NCBI RefSeq assembly: GCF_009791395.1
Contig: NZ_WSZK01000006.1
Location: 1-64,000, forward strand
Direction: 5' to 3'
Length of the DNA stretch: 64,000 bases
Source of the DNA: Halomarina oriensis
GTDB lineage: Archaea; Halobacteriota; Halobacteria; Halobacteriales; Haloarculaceae
The translations under genes and the position numbers were made by a program. Shown one piece after another: positions 31,512-40,630 of the stretch. The notes below the pieces were generated by a model. The model was not told where the DNA came from. It saw only the letters and a list, made by a program, of their open reading frames with translations, and ran no database searches. How positions within the stretch are numbered: position 1 is the first letter of the stretch; the number at the start of each line of letters is the position of its first letter.

Positions 31512-32443
31512 GCGGCGGCCTCCTCGCGTTCGACCGCTTCACCCGTCTCGGTGACGCCCGTGCCCGTCAGCGCGAGGTACACCGATTCGAGGTCCGGTCG
31601 TTCCCAACGCAGGGCGTGGTACGACACGTCCGCCTCGGCGAGGGCGTCGACGATAGTGCCGATGTCGTCGGGCATGGCGTCGCGGACGACGACGCCTCGT
31701 GCCGTCGTGGCGACGCGGTAGCCCGCCTCCTCGACGGCGCTCGCGGCCGCGTCGGCCACACCGCCCTCCGTCTCGACGACGAGTCGGGACTGGCCGCCGT
31801 AGGCCTCGACGAGTTCGCGGGGGGTCCCCTCCGCGACGAGTTCGCCGCCGGCGAGCAGGCCCACCCGGTCCGCGAGGCGTTCGGCTTCGGGCATCGAGTG
31901 CGTCGTCAGGACGACGGTGGTGCCGCCCGCGACCAGCGACTCCAGTAACTCCCAGAGCGCGCGCCGACCGGCCGGGTCGATGGCCGTCGTCGGTTCGTCG
32001 AGGACGAGCAGGTCGGGGTCGTTGACCAGCGCGATAGCGACGCAGGTGCGCCGTCGCTGGCCCCCCGAGAGGTTCTCGTACCACGTGTCGGCGTCGTCGG
32101 TCATGCCGACGTCCGCCAGTACGTCGTCCGTGGGGCGAGCGTCGTCGTAGAGGCCGCCGTAGTAGTCGACCAGTTCGCGGGCGGTGAGCCGTTCGGGCGG
32201 CGAGAACGACTGTGGGAGGAGACCGACGCGCTGTGGGTCGGCGGTGCGCGGGTCGCCGCCGAACAGGTCGACGCGGCCCTCGTAGTCCGTGGTCCCCAGC
32301 AGCGCACGGACGAGCGTCGTCTTCCCCGCGCCGTTGGGACCGATGAGCGCGTACACCTCCCCGTCGTCGACGGTGAGCGAGACGCCGTCGAGCGCGACGG
32401 TGTCGCCGTACTCCCGACGGACGTTCTCGGCGACGATTGCCAT
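31508..32443 (-). CDS. ABC transporter ATP-binding protein (drug-exporter type)
   Basis: 311 residues. Walker A GPNGAGKTT (35-43), signature LSGGQRRR, Walker B LLVLDEPTTAIDPAG and switch THSMPEAE are all intact. A C-terminal extension (about 215-311) is common in ABC-2 export ATPases and regulates the dimer. It pairs with the adjacent permease by ATGA overlap. The start at 32443 is set by MAIVAENVRREYG. Confidence 0.9.
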   Translation of the reverse strand: MAIVAENVRREYGDTVALDGVSLTVDDGEVYALIGPNGAGKTTLVRALLGTTDYEGRVDLFGGDPRTADPQRVGLLPQSFSPPERLTARELVDYYGGLYDDARPTDDVLADVGMTDDADTWYENLSGGQRRRTCVAIALVNDPDLLVLDEPTTAIDPAGRRALWELLESLVAGGTTVVLTTHSMPEAERLADRVGLLAGGELVAEGTPRELVEAYGGQSRLVVETEGGVADAAASAVEEAGYRVATTARGVVVRDAMPDDIGTIVDALAEADVSYHALRWERPDLESVYLALTGTGVTETGEAVEREEAAA

Positions 32444-32557
32444 GGTTCGAGTTGCGGTCGGTTCGCGCCTAAGGGTTCCGGGTTCTCCCGTCGGCCCGTT
32501 CGTGAGTTCGTGACACACTACCCCAAGCGCTTTGCGAGTCGCTCGGTCAGCACGCAC

Positions 32558-33166
32558 ATGGGCCAACGCCGCCGCGTCAGGGACGCGTACGACGATATCG
32601 CCGCCGACTACGACGCGGACCGTGGGACGGCCGGGGCGGACGTCCTCCGAACGCTCCTCGACCGACTCGACCCCGATTCTCGCGTCCTCGACGCTGGCTG
32701 TGGGGGTGGCCGTGTCGCGCTCGAAGGCCTCGCCGAGCGCCACCGGGCGGTCGGACTGGACTTCTCCCGTGAACAGCTTCGACTGGCGGCCGAGGCGGGC
32801 CGTGGCGACGAACACGTCGCCGGCGACATGACCCACCTCCCGTTCGCGGACGACTCCTTCGACGCGCTCACGTCGCTGTTCGCCGTCATCCACGTCCCCA
32901 CCGAGGAGCACGCGACGGTGTTCTCGGAGTTCGCACGTGTCGTCCGACCGGACGGCTGGATGCTGTTCAACACGGGCGACCAGGCGTGGACCGGCGCGAA
33001 CGACGACTGGCTGGAGACCGGAACCCGCATGGAGTGGTCGTACCCCGCTCCCGCGGTCACCCGCGAACTGGTGACCGACGCCGGCTTCGTCGTCGAGTCG
33101 GTCTGGTCGCCCGAGGACGAGCACGGCGGGCCGTTCCCGATGCTCCTCGCACGAAACGAGGGCTGA
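32558..33166 (+). CDS. Class I SAM-dependent methyltransferase
   Basis: 202 residues. Motif I is VLDAGCGGG (43-51). VGLDFSREQLRLA, HLPFADDSFDALTSLF and FARVVRPDGWMLFNTG complete a type-11 methyltransferase. Substrate unknown; the C-terminal half (DQAWTGANDDWLETGTRMEW) is less conserved. Divergent from the ABC exporter, 114 nt apart. Confidence 0.82.
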   Translation: MGQRRRVRDAYDDIAADYDADRGTAGADVLRTLLDRLDPDSRVLDAGCGGGRVALEGLAERHRAVGLDFSREQLRLAAEAGRGDEHVAGDMTHLPFADDSFDALTSLFAVIHVPTEEHATVFSEFARVVRPDGWMLFNTGDQAWTGANDDWLETGTRMEWSYPAPAVTRELVTDAGFVVESVWSPEDEHGGPFPMLLARNEG

Positions 33167-33182
33167 ACGTGGGACGGGGTCG

Positions 33183-33419
33183 CTACGCGAACGTCTCGTC
33201 GCGCACGGCTCGGACGATGGCGTCGACGTCGAACTCGTCGCGCTCTTTCTCGTAGACGACGGTCCCATCCACGCGGACTTCGAGGATGCCGTGGTCGCCC
33301 GTCACGAGTGCGGCGCGGTCGATGCGTTCGCCGAGACTGCTCAGGACGGCGTGCTGTATCTGTTCGGCGCGTTCGAGGAAGCCACAGGGGACGCAGTACT
33401 CGATTTCGACGGCTGTCAT
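33183..33419 (-). CDS. Rdx/SelT-SelW-type thioredoxin-like protein
   Basis: 78 residues. IEYCVPCGFLERA gives the CxxC pair C9/C12. A DGTVVYEKERDEFD hairpin and IVRAVRDE helix match the Rdx family, with Cys in place of selenocysteine. It likely acts in redox homeostasis. The start overlaps the stop of the DUF7546-like gene by ATGA (33416-33419), so it is its downstream partner in an operon. Confidence 0.78.
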   Translation of the reverse strand: MTAVEIEYCVPCGFLERAEQIQHAVLSSLGERIDRAALVTGDHGILEVRVDGTVVYEKERDEFDVDAIVRAVRDETFA

Positions 33420-34129
33420 CGTCGGAGCCACGCCCGGAGGCGTGAAACGTCTGCCGCCGTCGGCCGCCAGACGAGCAGGGCGACGCTGACGACGAACACC
33501 GCCGTCGACGCGCCGTAGGTCAGCCCGTTGGTCGCCGCGACGAGCACGCCACCGCCGCCGACGAAGCTGCTGACGACGCCCGCGAGCACCGGGAGCGTAC
33601 ACGAGACACAGGAGAACAGGCCGAGAACGCCCGCCGCCGCGCCGCCGGCCCCGCCCGTCGCGTCGAGGACGACGCCGTAGACGAGATACGCAAGCGCCAC
33701 GTAGCCGACGACGCGGAACGGGACGAGCGCGACCGTCAGCCACTCGCCCGTGTAGAGGACGGCCGGGGACCACCCCGGCGGGAGCGTCCAGAAGCGCACG
33801 TCCACGCCGAGGGTGAACCGTGTCGGCCCGACGGCGTAGAGCCCACCGGCGTACCCCAGCACGAGGAGGTAGCCGACGGCGACGAGCGCCGCGAGCGCCC
33901 GCCTTCGGGCGGGGGCGTCGGGAATCCGTGCCCGAACGACGCCCCAGACGGCGACGTTGATCCAGACGAACGGGTAGAGGTAGATGTTCGTCCGCGCACC
34001 GGTCGGTGCGATGCCCGTCGTGTCGAAGTACGTCGCCAGCAAGAGGAGTTCGGCGACGACGAGGAACGTCCCGTAGGCGATGGTCTCGCGTCGTGGGACG
34101 AACCGTTCGAGGGGGTGTGCGGTGCTCAT
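33416..34129 (-). CDS. DUF7546-like membrane protein of the oxidase locus
   Basis: 237 residues with about six or seven transmembrane helices. The conserved FSCVSCTLPVLAGVVSS motif near residue 175-190 carries two cysteines in a membrane-proximal segment. This family sits beside heme synthase genes in haloarchaea and may assist oxidase assembly or heme handling; that role is inference. It is followed by the Rdx gene and preceded by ctaB (18 nt) on the same strand. Confidence 0.7.
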   Translation of the reverse strand: MSTAHPLERFVPRRETIAYGTFLVVAELLLLATYFDTTGIAPTGARTNIYLYPFVWINVAVWGVVRARIPDAPARRRALAALVAVGYLLVLGYAGGLYAVGPTRFTLGVDVRFWTLPPGWSPAVLYTGEWLTVALVPFRVVGYVALAYLVYGVVLDATGGAGGAAAGVLGLFSCVSCTLPVLAGVVSSFVGGGGVLVAATNGLTYGASTAVFVVSVALLVWRPTAADVSRLRAWLRR

Positions 34130-34147
34130 CTGGTGATGTCGGGGCGT

Positions 34148-35563
34148 TCAGACGACGCTGGCGTCGACGAGAACCGCTATCAGGACCGTCCCGAGGTAGG
34201 CGTTCGAGGCGTGGAACGCCCGGAACGCGGCGGACTCGGTCTGCTCGCGGTGGAGCCTGACGACCGCCCAGAGGAACACGCCGCCGAAGACGACCGTCGC
34301 GGCGGCGTAGAGCCAGCCGAGTCCCGTCTGCGCGGTCAGTGCCGTCGCCGCGATGAGCGTCGCCGCGAGATACCAGAGGATGTGTTTCCGGGTGACCGTC
34401 TCACCGCGGACGACGGGCATCATCGGGAAGCCGCCGCGGGCGTAGTCGTCCTTGTACGCCAGCGCGAGGTTGTAGAAGTGCGCCGGCGTCCAGAGGAAGA
34501 TGACGCCCGCGAGGACGAGGCCCGGCAGGAGGCTCCCGAGGCCGTCGATACCGACCCACCCGGTGACGGCGACGTAGCCGATGAGCGCCGGGAGCGCCCC
34601 GGCCGCGCCGCCGATGACGGTGTTCTGGACGGTGTTGGGTTTGAGGACGAGCGTGTAGACGACGCTGTAGAAGAGGATGGCCACGAAGCCCAGCGTCGCC
34701 ACCAGCACGTTCACCTGGAGGAACGCGACCAGCGAGAGCACGGTCAACACCGCCGCGAACGCCAGCGCGTTGCGGACCGGCACCTCGTGGGTCGCCAGCG
34801 GGCGGTCGCTGGTCCGCTGCATCCTCTTGTCGACGTCGCGTTCGAGGACGTGGTTGAACGTCCCGCTCGCACCGATAGAGAGGACACCGCCGAGCAGCGT
34901 GAACACGATGGTGTCCAGGGAGAGGTCGGGTCCCGCGGCGAGCGCCATCCCCGCCGAGGCGACGAGACAGAGGAGCCACATCAGCCGTGGCTTCATCAAC
35001 TGGAAGTACGCCCAGCCGACGCGCTTGGCACGCGCCACCGGCCCGACGTCGGCCGCGAGCGGCGCGGTCGGTCGGTCGACCGGCGTCTCGTCGAGCGCAG
35101 GGTCGGGTGTGTCGAGCGACCCGTCGGGTCGGTCGTCGGTTCCGGTCTCGGCTTCGAGTTGCCAGGCGAGCGCGAGCGCCAGCGCGGTGAAGATGACCGT
35201 CCCGACGAGGAGGTGGGTGCCCGCGAGGGCACGCGGTGCACCTTCGAGCGCGACGGACGCGCCGACGCCGGCCTGGAGGGGGTACGCGACGCCGGCGACC
35301 AGCAGGGCGAGGCGGACGCGGGTCGTAGCAGCCGACCAACCGACGACGGCCGTCGTCAACCCGAGCAGGCCGACGACGACGGCGACGAGTCGGTGGCCCG
35401 TCGCAACGGCGACCTGCGGGTCGGTGAGGGGCCCCGAACACGTCGGCCAGGTGCCACAGGCGGCGACGGCGTCGGCGAGTGAGGCGGTCGCGCCCACCAC
35501 CACCAGCAGGTAGACGCCGACGAGCGTCGCCGCGAGCAGGGAGGTGAAACGAGGGCGGGACAC
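34148..35563 (-). CDS. ctaB: Fused heme A synthase-like / heme O synthase (protoheme IX farnesyltransferase)
   Basis: 471 residues, long for CtaB (~300). The N-terminal ~140 residues have four helices and HRLVAVVVGLLGL and HLLVG segments like half of CtaA/COX15. The C-terminal part (about 165-471) is UbiA-type: GTFNHVLERDVDKRM, RPLATHEV, YSVVYTLVLKP and YARGGFPMMPVVRGE. It farnesylates heme b to heme o for the terminal oxidase. Fusion in one protein is known in haloarchaea. It is followed on the same strand by the DUF7546-like gene and is divergent from coxB. Confidence 0.87.
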   Translation of the reverse strand: MSRPRFTSLLAATLVGVYLLVVVGATASLADAVAACGTWPTCSGPLTDPQVAVATGHRLVAVVVGLLGLTTAVVGWSAATTRVRLALLVAGVAYPLQAGVGASVALEGAPRALAGTHLLVGTVIFTALALALAWQLEAETGTDDRPDGSLDTPDPALDETPVDRPTAPLAADVGPVARAKRVGWAYFQLMKPRLMWLLCLVASAGMALAAGPDLSLDTIVFTLLGGVLSIGASGTFNHVLERDVDKRMQRTSDRPLATHEVPVRNALAFAAVLTVLSLVAFLQVNVLVATLGFVAILFYSVVYTLVLKPNTVQNTVIGGAAGALPALIGYVAVTGWVGIDGLGSLLPGLVLAGVIFLWTPAHFYNLALAYKDDYARGGFPMMPVVRGETVTRKHILWYLAATLIAATALTAQTGLGWLYAAATVVFGGVFLWAVVRLHREQTESAAFRAFHASNAYLGTVLIAVLVDASVV

Positions 35564-35647
35564 GGTTGTGATACCGTCGGATGCGTTCGCACTTAGACCC
35601 CCCGTTTTCCGGAGCCGATCGGTCGTTACGAGGCCGCAGTCAGCAGG

Positions 35648-35653
35648 TATTTA
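35648..35653 (+). promoter_or_regulatory. TATA box of coxB
   Basis: TATTTA lies 25-30 nt before the coxB ATG (35678), consistent with a leaderless transcript. Confidence 0.5.
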
Positions 35654-35677
35654 CGTCGAAGCGGCTAAGCGCAGTTC

Positions 35678-36538
35678 ATGCAACAGGCGCGACGAGTACT
35701 GGGTGTGCTGACCGGCCTGTTCGCGCTCGTCCTCATCGCGGACCCGGTCGCCGCCCAGACGTCAGTCAACGAGGAACTCATCTTCGGGCTCAACCGGAAA
35801 CTGCTCTACGTCGCAGTTCCCATCACGGTGCTCGTCGAGGGAATCCTCATCTACACCGTCTATCGGTTCCGAGACAACGACGACCCGAAACCGACCCAGG
35901 AGAACCGCCGTCTCGAGATCACCTGGACCATCGCCACGGCTATCATCCTGCTGTTCGTCGGTCTGGCCTCCTACCAGGTGCTCGGCAGCGAGTTCATCGG
36001 CGGCGCGACGGCCACCGTCGACGACAACGGCCAGTCGGGCGACCTCATGGAGTTGAGCTACGACTACCCCGGCGCGTCGCCGCCCGCCGCCGACAGCCCC
36101 GACGCGACGCAGATCGAGGTGAAGGCATTCAAGTACGCCTGGCAGTTCAACCACCAGAACGCCGGCGGGGAGAACGTCTCCGCGTCCGGGACGCTGGTGA
36201 TACCCGCCAACGAGAAGGTCTACCTCCACGTCACCTCGAAGGACTGGCTCCACGCCGTCCACATCCCCGCACTGGGGCTGAAACAGGACGCCTTCCCCGG
36301 TCAGTACAACACCATCGCCACCAGGGTCACCGAGGAGGGTACCTACCAGCTCTACTGCGCCGAGTACTGCGGTGTCGGCCACTCCAACATGCTCGGTGAG
36401 GTCCGCGTCGTGAGCCAGGAGGAGTACCAGCAGTACCTCGAAGAGAACGGTAGCTCCGGCGGCAGCGGGGGCAACGCGAGCGGTAACGGTTCGGGCAACG
36501 CCTCCGGCAACGCGTCGGCGTCGCTCGTCACGGCCTGA
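35678..36538 (+). CDS. coxB: Cytochrome c oxidase subunit II (CuA)
   Basis: 286 residues. Signal peptide about 7-27, then two helices (about 42-62 and 85-105). The CuA site is complete: H192 in WLHAVHIP, and C227, E229, C231, H235 and M238 in CAEYCGVGHSNM. The C-terminal tail is a Gly/Asn/Ser repeat (GSGNASGNAS-like). It receives electrons from the soluble or membrane donor and passes them to subunit I. Divergent from ctaB. Subunit I does not follow, which is unusual. Confidence 0.93.
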   Translation: MQQARRVLGVLTGLFALVLIADPVAAQTSVNEELIFGLNRKLLYVAVPITVLVEGILIYTVYRFRDNDDPKPTQENRRLEITWTIATAIILLFVGLASYQVLGSEFIGGATATVDDNGQSGDLMELSYDYPGASPPAADSPDATQIEVKAFKYAWQFNHQNAGGENVSASGTLVIPANEKVYLHVTSKDWLHAVHIPALGLKQDAFPGQYNTIATRVTEEGTYQLYCAEYCGVGHSNMLGEVRVVSQEEYQQYLEENGSSGGSGGNASGNGSGNASGNASASLVTA

Positions 36539-36540
36539 CG

Positions 36541-37379
36541 AGCGGTCTCGTCGTCTTTCTCCGACCACGACGCTCACCGGAGCCACTGCTCGGATTACTG
36601 AACATCCCACTGGCGAGACTACTCACTATCGAAACATTTTTGTTCGTGTACACTGTTGTCGTGGCACGATGGTGTCGCTAGCTGTGTCGTGGTGACGGGG
36701 TTCGGTCGAGTCGACCCGTCGAGACACCACGGCGGAGGGCGATTCCATCGGTACGCCCGTACCGCGTCGGTCGGAGCAGGTGACGCTGGCACCGACACCG
36801 CTCCGCTCGGACGTCGTGTGACCGCGACGGTATCGTCGCCCGCGATGCCGTCGCGCTCGCCGAGTGGCTCCGCGCCCACCCACTCGGCGTCGACACACGA
36901 TGCGGTCGACGGGTTTCGAGCCGACGGCACGTGGGGAGAACGAACCGTCGCACGAACGGGCGCACACCGTCACCCGCCGAGCCGGCGCTCCGTCGGACCG
37001 GTCGGGACGCCCCCTCGTCCACGAGCGTGCCGTCGTCACGTCGACCCGCCCCGAGTGCCGACGGACGGCCGTCTTCCGACGACTGGCGCTCTCACCCGGT
37101 AGCTACCGCGCCGCTCGTCCTCGTCAGTGTTCGGGGTGCGTGACTCCACGGAGTGACCGGCACGTCTCGGGTCTCGTGTCGCCGCCTCGTCGGCGTCACG
37201 CGACTGTCCGTTCGGGTCGGACGGTCCGCCGTCGCCCTCACGTCGGTCGAGTGCCCGACGTCGTCGGCCGGGTGCAGGCGGTCGAACGTCGCTCCGTCCA
37301 CGAGCGGAGCGCGTGACGGCGGCCGCGAGACGGCGGCGGCGCTGGTGGGTCGGAGACGTCGAGAGAACTCGTGGCCGTC
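36541..37379. other. 840-bp gap between coxB and coxC with no supportable gene
   Basis: No reading frame here looks like a protein on either strand; candidates are Arg/Ser-rich shadows. A short stretch (36826-36921) reads DGIVARDAVALAEWLRAHPL with coding-like GC3 but has no context. A T-rich, roughly palindromic segment (CGAAACATTTTTGTTCG, 36630-36646) about 90 nt after coxB could end its transcript. I see no coxA remnant. Confidence 0.6.
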
Positions 37380-38240
37380 TCAGATGGTGAACACCGCGCC
37401 GACGTAGAGCACGACGACGAGGAAGATCCAGACGACGTCCACGAAGTGCCAGTACATCGAGACGGTCGAGACGGAGGTGTGACGCTCCGAGGAGTACTGG
37501 CCGAACAGCGCGCGGATGAAGACGATGCCGATGAGCACCGCACCGAGCGTGACGTGCAGGCCGTGGAGGCCCGTCAGGCCGTAGAACGCCGACCCGAACA
37601 CGCCCTGCGTGATGGTGAAGTTCTCGTGGACGATGAACTCGTAGTACTCGTAGATCTGGCCGCCGATGAAGACGATTCCCAGGAGGAGTGTCGTCCCGAG
37701 CAGGCCGATGAACCGCTTGCGGTCGTCGTTCAACAGCGCGACGTGTGCGTAGTGGAGCGTGAACGAACTCGCCACGAGCAGTGCCGTGTTGATGAGGACG
37801 AGCGAGCCGACGAGGTGGGGGAACCCCTCCGTGCTCCACGCGCCGGCGCGGACGAAGAAGTAGTAGATGAACCCGGCCCCGAACGTCGCCACTTCGGTCC
37901 CGAGAAACAGTATCATCGCCATCCGGAGTCTGGAGGAGCCGTGTTCGGAGGCGTCGCCCTCCCAGAAGTTGACGATGAACGCGTGGTAGAGCCATCCGTA
38001 CAACCCGACGAGGAAGACGACCGTGGAGGCGACGAACACCGACGGCCCGACCAGCGAGCCGATCAGTGGTTCGTCACCGGTACCGAGGAGGAACAGGGCA
38101 GCACCGATGTAGAAGCCTGCGCCACCGATGGCCGTGACGAACGGCCACCAGCTCGCCTCGCCGAAACCGCGAGGCCAGTCCTCGACGGCGGGCAGGTGGT
38201 GACCGTGTCCGCCGTGGTCGTCCGATTCTTCAGTCGCCAT
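37380..38240 (-). CDS. coxC: Cytochrome c oxidase subunit III
   Basis: 286 residues. A His-rich N-terminus (DDHGGHGHHLP) precedes about six or seven helices. The hallmarks are GTEVATFGAGFIYYF, HVALLNDDRKRFIG, TGLHGLHVTLGAVLIG and the C-terminal SMYWHFVDVVWIFLVVVLY. It is a membrane subunit of the terminal oxidase. The start at 38240 is the first Met before the family region. It lies opposite coxB, convergent across the 840-bp gap. Confidence 0.92.
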   Translation of the reverse strand: MATEESDDHGGHGHHLPAVEDWPRGFGEASWWPFVTAIGGAGFYIGAALFLLGTGDEPLIGSLVGPSVFVASTVVFLVGLYGWLYHAFIVNFWEGDASEHGSSRLRMAMILFLGTEVATFGAGFIYYFFVRAGAWSTEGFPHLVGSLVLINTALLVASSFTLHYAHVALLNDDRKRFIGLLGTTLLLGIVFIGGQIYEYYEFIVHENFTITQGVFGSAFYGLTGLHGLHVTLGAVLIGIVFIRALFGQYSSERHTSVSTVSMYWHFVDVVWIFLVVVLYVGAVFTI

Positions 38241-38334
38241 AGGAATCGTTACCGAGCGGAGGGACAAAAGCCCTCTCAAAACGCCGGCGGCGCGAGACGA
38301 AAGCGACACCACGGCGCTGGCCGTACTCGACCGT

Positions 38335-39753
38335 ATGGACCGGTTGGCCTCGCCCGAACGCGCTCCGCGCGTACTCCCGCCGCGTCGCCTCCTCGCGCTC
38401 GCCGTCGTGCTCGGTGTCGCGTGCGCGCTGTTCGTCGGCACCGCACTCGCCCACAGCGGGTCGCTCGGTGGCTCCAGACAGGACCTCTCGGTCCCCCAGT
38501 GGCTCGTCCTCATGACCGGTGGCGGGGCCGTCGGCGCGTCGTTCCTCCTGGCGAGTTTCGTCACCGACCGGTCGTTCCTCCGAGCGGTCCACGACAGCGA
38601 GCGTGGCCTCGGGTCGCCCGTCCGCCCGCTCGTCGTCATCGGCCGAATCGGGGGCGTCGTCGGGCTGGTCGGCGTCCTCGTCACCGGGCTGTTCGCGGAC
38701 CCGCTCGGGCTGACACAGCCACTCCGGAACCTCGCGGTGCTCGTCGTCTGGGTCGGCTGGTGGGCCGGGTTCTCGATGACGACGTACCTCGTGGGCGACA
38801 CCTGGCCCGTGCTCAACCCGTGGCGCACCGTCGCGTCCGTCCTCCCGTCGCTCGACCGCTCGCTCCCCGAGCGCGTCGGGTCGTGGCCGAGCGTCGGCCT
38901 CCTCCTGGCGCTCGTCTGGCTGGAGGTGGTGAGTCCGGTCGCCGACGACCCGACGCTGCTGGGAGCGGTCGTCCTCGCGTACACCGTGTTCACGGTCGCC
39001 GGAGCGGCCGTCTTCGGCACCGAGACGTGGTTCTCGCGTGTCGACCCGGTCTCGCGTGTGTTCGCCGCCTACGGGCGTGTCGCACCGTTGACGGTCGAGG
39101 ACGGGCGTGTTCGCGCCCGCGTACCGGGGATGGCCCTCTCCGAGGCGTCGTGGCTCTCGGGGCGTAGTGACGTGGCGTTCGTCGTCGCCCTGCTGTGGGT
39201 GACGACCTACGACGGGTTCGTCGCCACCCCGACGTGGCGCGGTGTCGTCACGCCGCTCGTCGAGGCGGGCGTCCCCGCACCGCTGCTCTACCCGCTCGCG
39301 CTCGTCGTCGGCTTCGTGCTGTTCTACGGCGCGTACCGACTGGCGGCCCGCTCCGGCAAGCGCGCCGCCGACTCCCTGCTCACGACCGACGAGGTTGCCC
39401 GCCGGTTCGCGCCGTCGCTGCTCGCCATCGCCGCGGGCTACCACGTCGCGCACTACCTCGGCTACTTCCTCTCGCTGTCGCCGGCGCTGTTGGGCGCACT
39501 GTCGAACCCGTTCTCGCCACCGCCGCCGCTCGAACTCGTCCTGCCGTCGTGGTTCGGCGGCGTCGGCCTGACGTTCGTGCTGGTGGGTCACGTCCTCGCC
39601 ATCTGGGTCGCCCACACCGCGGCGTTCGAACTGTTCCCGAGTCGCGTCCAGGCTATCCGCAGTCAGTACGCACTCACGGCGGTGATGGTGCTCTACACGA
39701 TGACGAGTCTGCTCATCGTCTCTCAGCCGGCAATCGAGGTGCCGTACCTGTGA
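38335..39753 (+). CDS. Multi-pass membrane protein of the oxidase locus, unknown
   Basis: 472 residues with about 12 predicted helices. After a signal-like segment (LLALAVVLGVACALFVGTAL) come WVGWWAGFSMTTYLVGDTWP, LNPWRTVASVL and several helices to IEVPYL. Conserved Trp and His (HVAHYLGYFLSL, GHVLAIWVAHTAAFEL) hint at a redox or quinone role, but I do not recognise a family function. It is coupled to the next gene by GTGA overlap (39750-39753) and divergent from coxC. Confidence 0.8.
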   Translation: MDRLASPERAPRVLPPRRLLALAVVLGVACALFVGTALAHSGSLGGSRQDLSVPQWLVLMTGGGAVGASFLLASFVTDRSFLRAVHDSERGLGSPVRPLVVIGRIGGVVGLVGVLVTGLFADPLGLTQPLRNLAVLVVWVGWWAGFSMTTYLVGDTWPVLNPWRTVASVLPSLDRSLPERVGSWPSVGLLLALVWLEVVSPVADDPTLLGAVVLAYTVFTVAGAAVFGTETWFSRVDPVSRVFAAYGRVAPLTVEDGRVRARVPGMALSEASWLSGRSDVAFVVALLWVTTYDGFVATPTWRGVVTPLVEAGVPAPLLYPLALVVGFVLFYGAYRLAARSGKRAADSLLTTDEVARRFAPSLLAIAAGYHVAHYLGYFLSLSPALLGALSNPFSPPPPLELVLPSWFGGVGLTFVLVGHVLAIWVAHTAAFELFPSRVQAIRSQYALTAVMVLYTMTSLLIVSQPAIEVPYL

Positions 39754-40040
39754 GCGGGAGTGCCGAGCCGACGGCGAACGATGCGGTCGCGGTGCCCGAG
39801 GCCGGCCCGTTCGTCTGTGCGCACTGTGGCCGGCCGTTCGCCCGCGAGGCGTACCTCGCGCTCCACTACGGCGTCGACCACGACGAACCGCTGGACGCCG
39901 AGCGCCGCGCGGCCTTCGAGACGGCCCGCGAGGAGGAGGAAGCGGCGCTGCGCCAGTTTCGACTGAAGGCGCTGCTCGCGCTCGTGTTCACGTACTTCGG
40001 CTTCCTCATGCTGTGGGCGGTGGTCAACCTCCTGCTGTGA
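39750..40040 (+). CDS. C2H2-type zinc-finger membrane-anchored protein (DUF7410-like)
   Basis: 96 residues from GTG. FVCAHCGRPFAREAYLALHYGVDH is a C2H2 finger. A charged helix (RREEEEAAL-like) and one C-terminal transmembrane helix (LALVFTYFGFLMLWAVVNLLL) follow. It probably serves oxidase assembly at the membrane; that is inferred only from locus conservation. The start overlaps the stop of the upstream membrane gene. Confidence 0.75.
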   Translation: MSGSAEPTANDAVAVPEAGPFVCAHCGRPFAREAYLALHYGVDHDEPLDAERRAAFETAREEEEAALRQFRLKALLALVFTYFGFLMLWAVVNLLL

Positions 40041-40083
40041 GAGACGACTGGACCGCCCGTGACCGGGTGGAGCGACGACGGTC

Positions 40084-40230
40084 TCAGCCCAGTCCCCGGA
40101 AGACGAGATACGGCAGGACGAACAGGACGACGGTCATCGCCACGAGGATGAGGCCGTAGCTGAGTGCCGTCGCGACGGCCGTGAGCCAGGTCGGGTGTTC
40201 GTACTCGGCGAAGCGTGCGGGCAGTTCCAT
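40084..40230 (-). CDS. Small single-pass membrane protein (DUF7550-like)
   Basis: 48 residues. PARFAEYEHPTWLTAVATALS leads into one helix (YGLILVAMTVVLFVLPYLVF). Small proteins like this sit beside oxidase loci in haloarchaea. The start at 40230 is the only Met giving this layout. Function unknown. Convergent with the zinc-finger gene. Confidence 0.65.
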   Translation of the reverse strand: MELPARFAEYEHPTWLTAVATALSYGLILVAMTVVLFVLPYLVFRGLG

Positions 40231-40300
40231 ATCCGACCCTGCGCGCCTCGGCTCAAAGGTGTATCGTTGCCCGGAGCCACGGGACGACCCGGTGACCGAT

Positions 40301-40498
40301 TCAGCGGACGATGTCGCCGATACGTCGGGGCTCACCCGTCGGCTGTGAGTCCTTCTCGACGATGTTCAGCACCTCGTGGTCGGTGACGTCGGGGTAGGAC
40401 TTGCCGATGGCCTCCTCGACGAGGGACTTCTCCAGTCGGAACTCGGTACCTTCGTAGACGACGTCGACGCCCGACTCGTCGAACGACAGAACCGTCAT
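40301..40498 (-). CDS. DUF5800-type small protein
   Basis: 65 residues. MTVLSFDESGVDVVYEGTEF, LEKSLVEEAIGKSYPDVTD and GEPRRIGDIVR match the DUF5800 family, a small haloarchaeal acidic protein of unknown function. Start at 40498 per the family. Divergent from the bactofilin-like gene. Confidence 0.8.
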   Translation of the reverse strand: MTVLSFDESGVDVVYEGTEFRLEKSLVEEAIGKSYPDVTDHEVLNIVEKDSQPTGEPRRIGDIVR

Positions 40499-40601
40499 AC
40501 CTCCCCTGTGCATCCGGCTTACAAAACCTCACCGTTCCTCGGAACCCGGACTCTCACGACCTCGAACAGGCGTCTGCCGTCCGTCAGACGCTCGCCGTGG
40601 G

Positions 40602-40609
40602 TTTATTAT
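40602..40609 (+). promoter_or_regulatory. TATA box deciding the GTG start at 40631
   Basis: TTTATTAT lies 22-29 nt before GTG 40631, the spacing of a leaderless haloarchaeal gene, so translation is expected to begin there and not at upstream in-frame codons. Confidence 0.6.
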
Positions 40610-40630
40610 GGGAGACGGCAAGGGGTAGCC

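Noticed and set aside
36626-37316. Several 110-150-codon frames in the coxB-coxC gap
   Set aside because: Arg/Ser/Pro-rich on both strands, no signal, no helices, no family pattern; typical of non-coding high-G+C DNA.
37371-39167. 598-codon plus-strand frame across coxC and the next gene
   Set aside because: Antisense to coxC and out of frame with the membrane gene at 38335; no domain.
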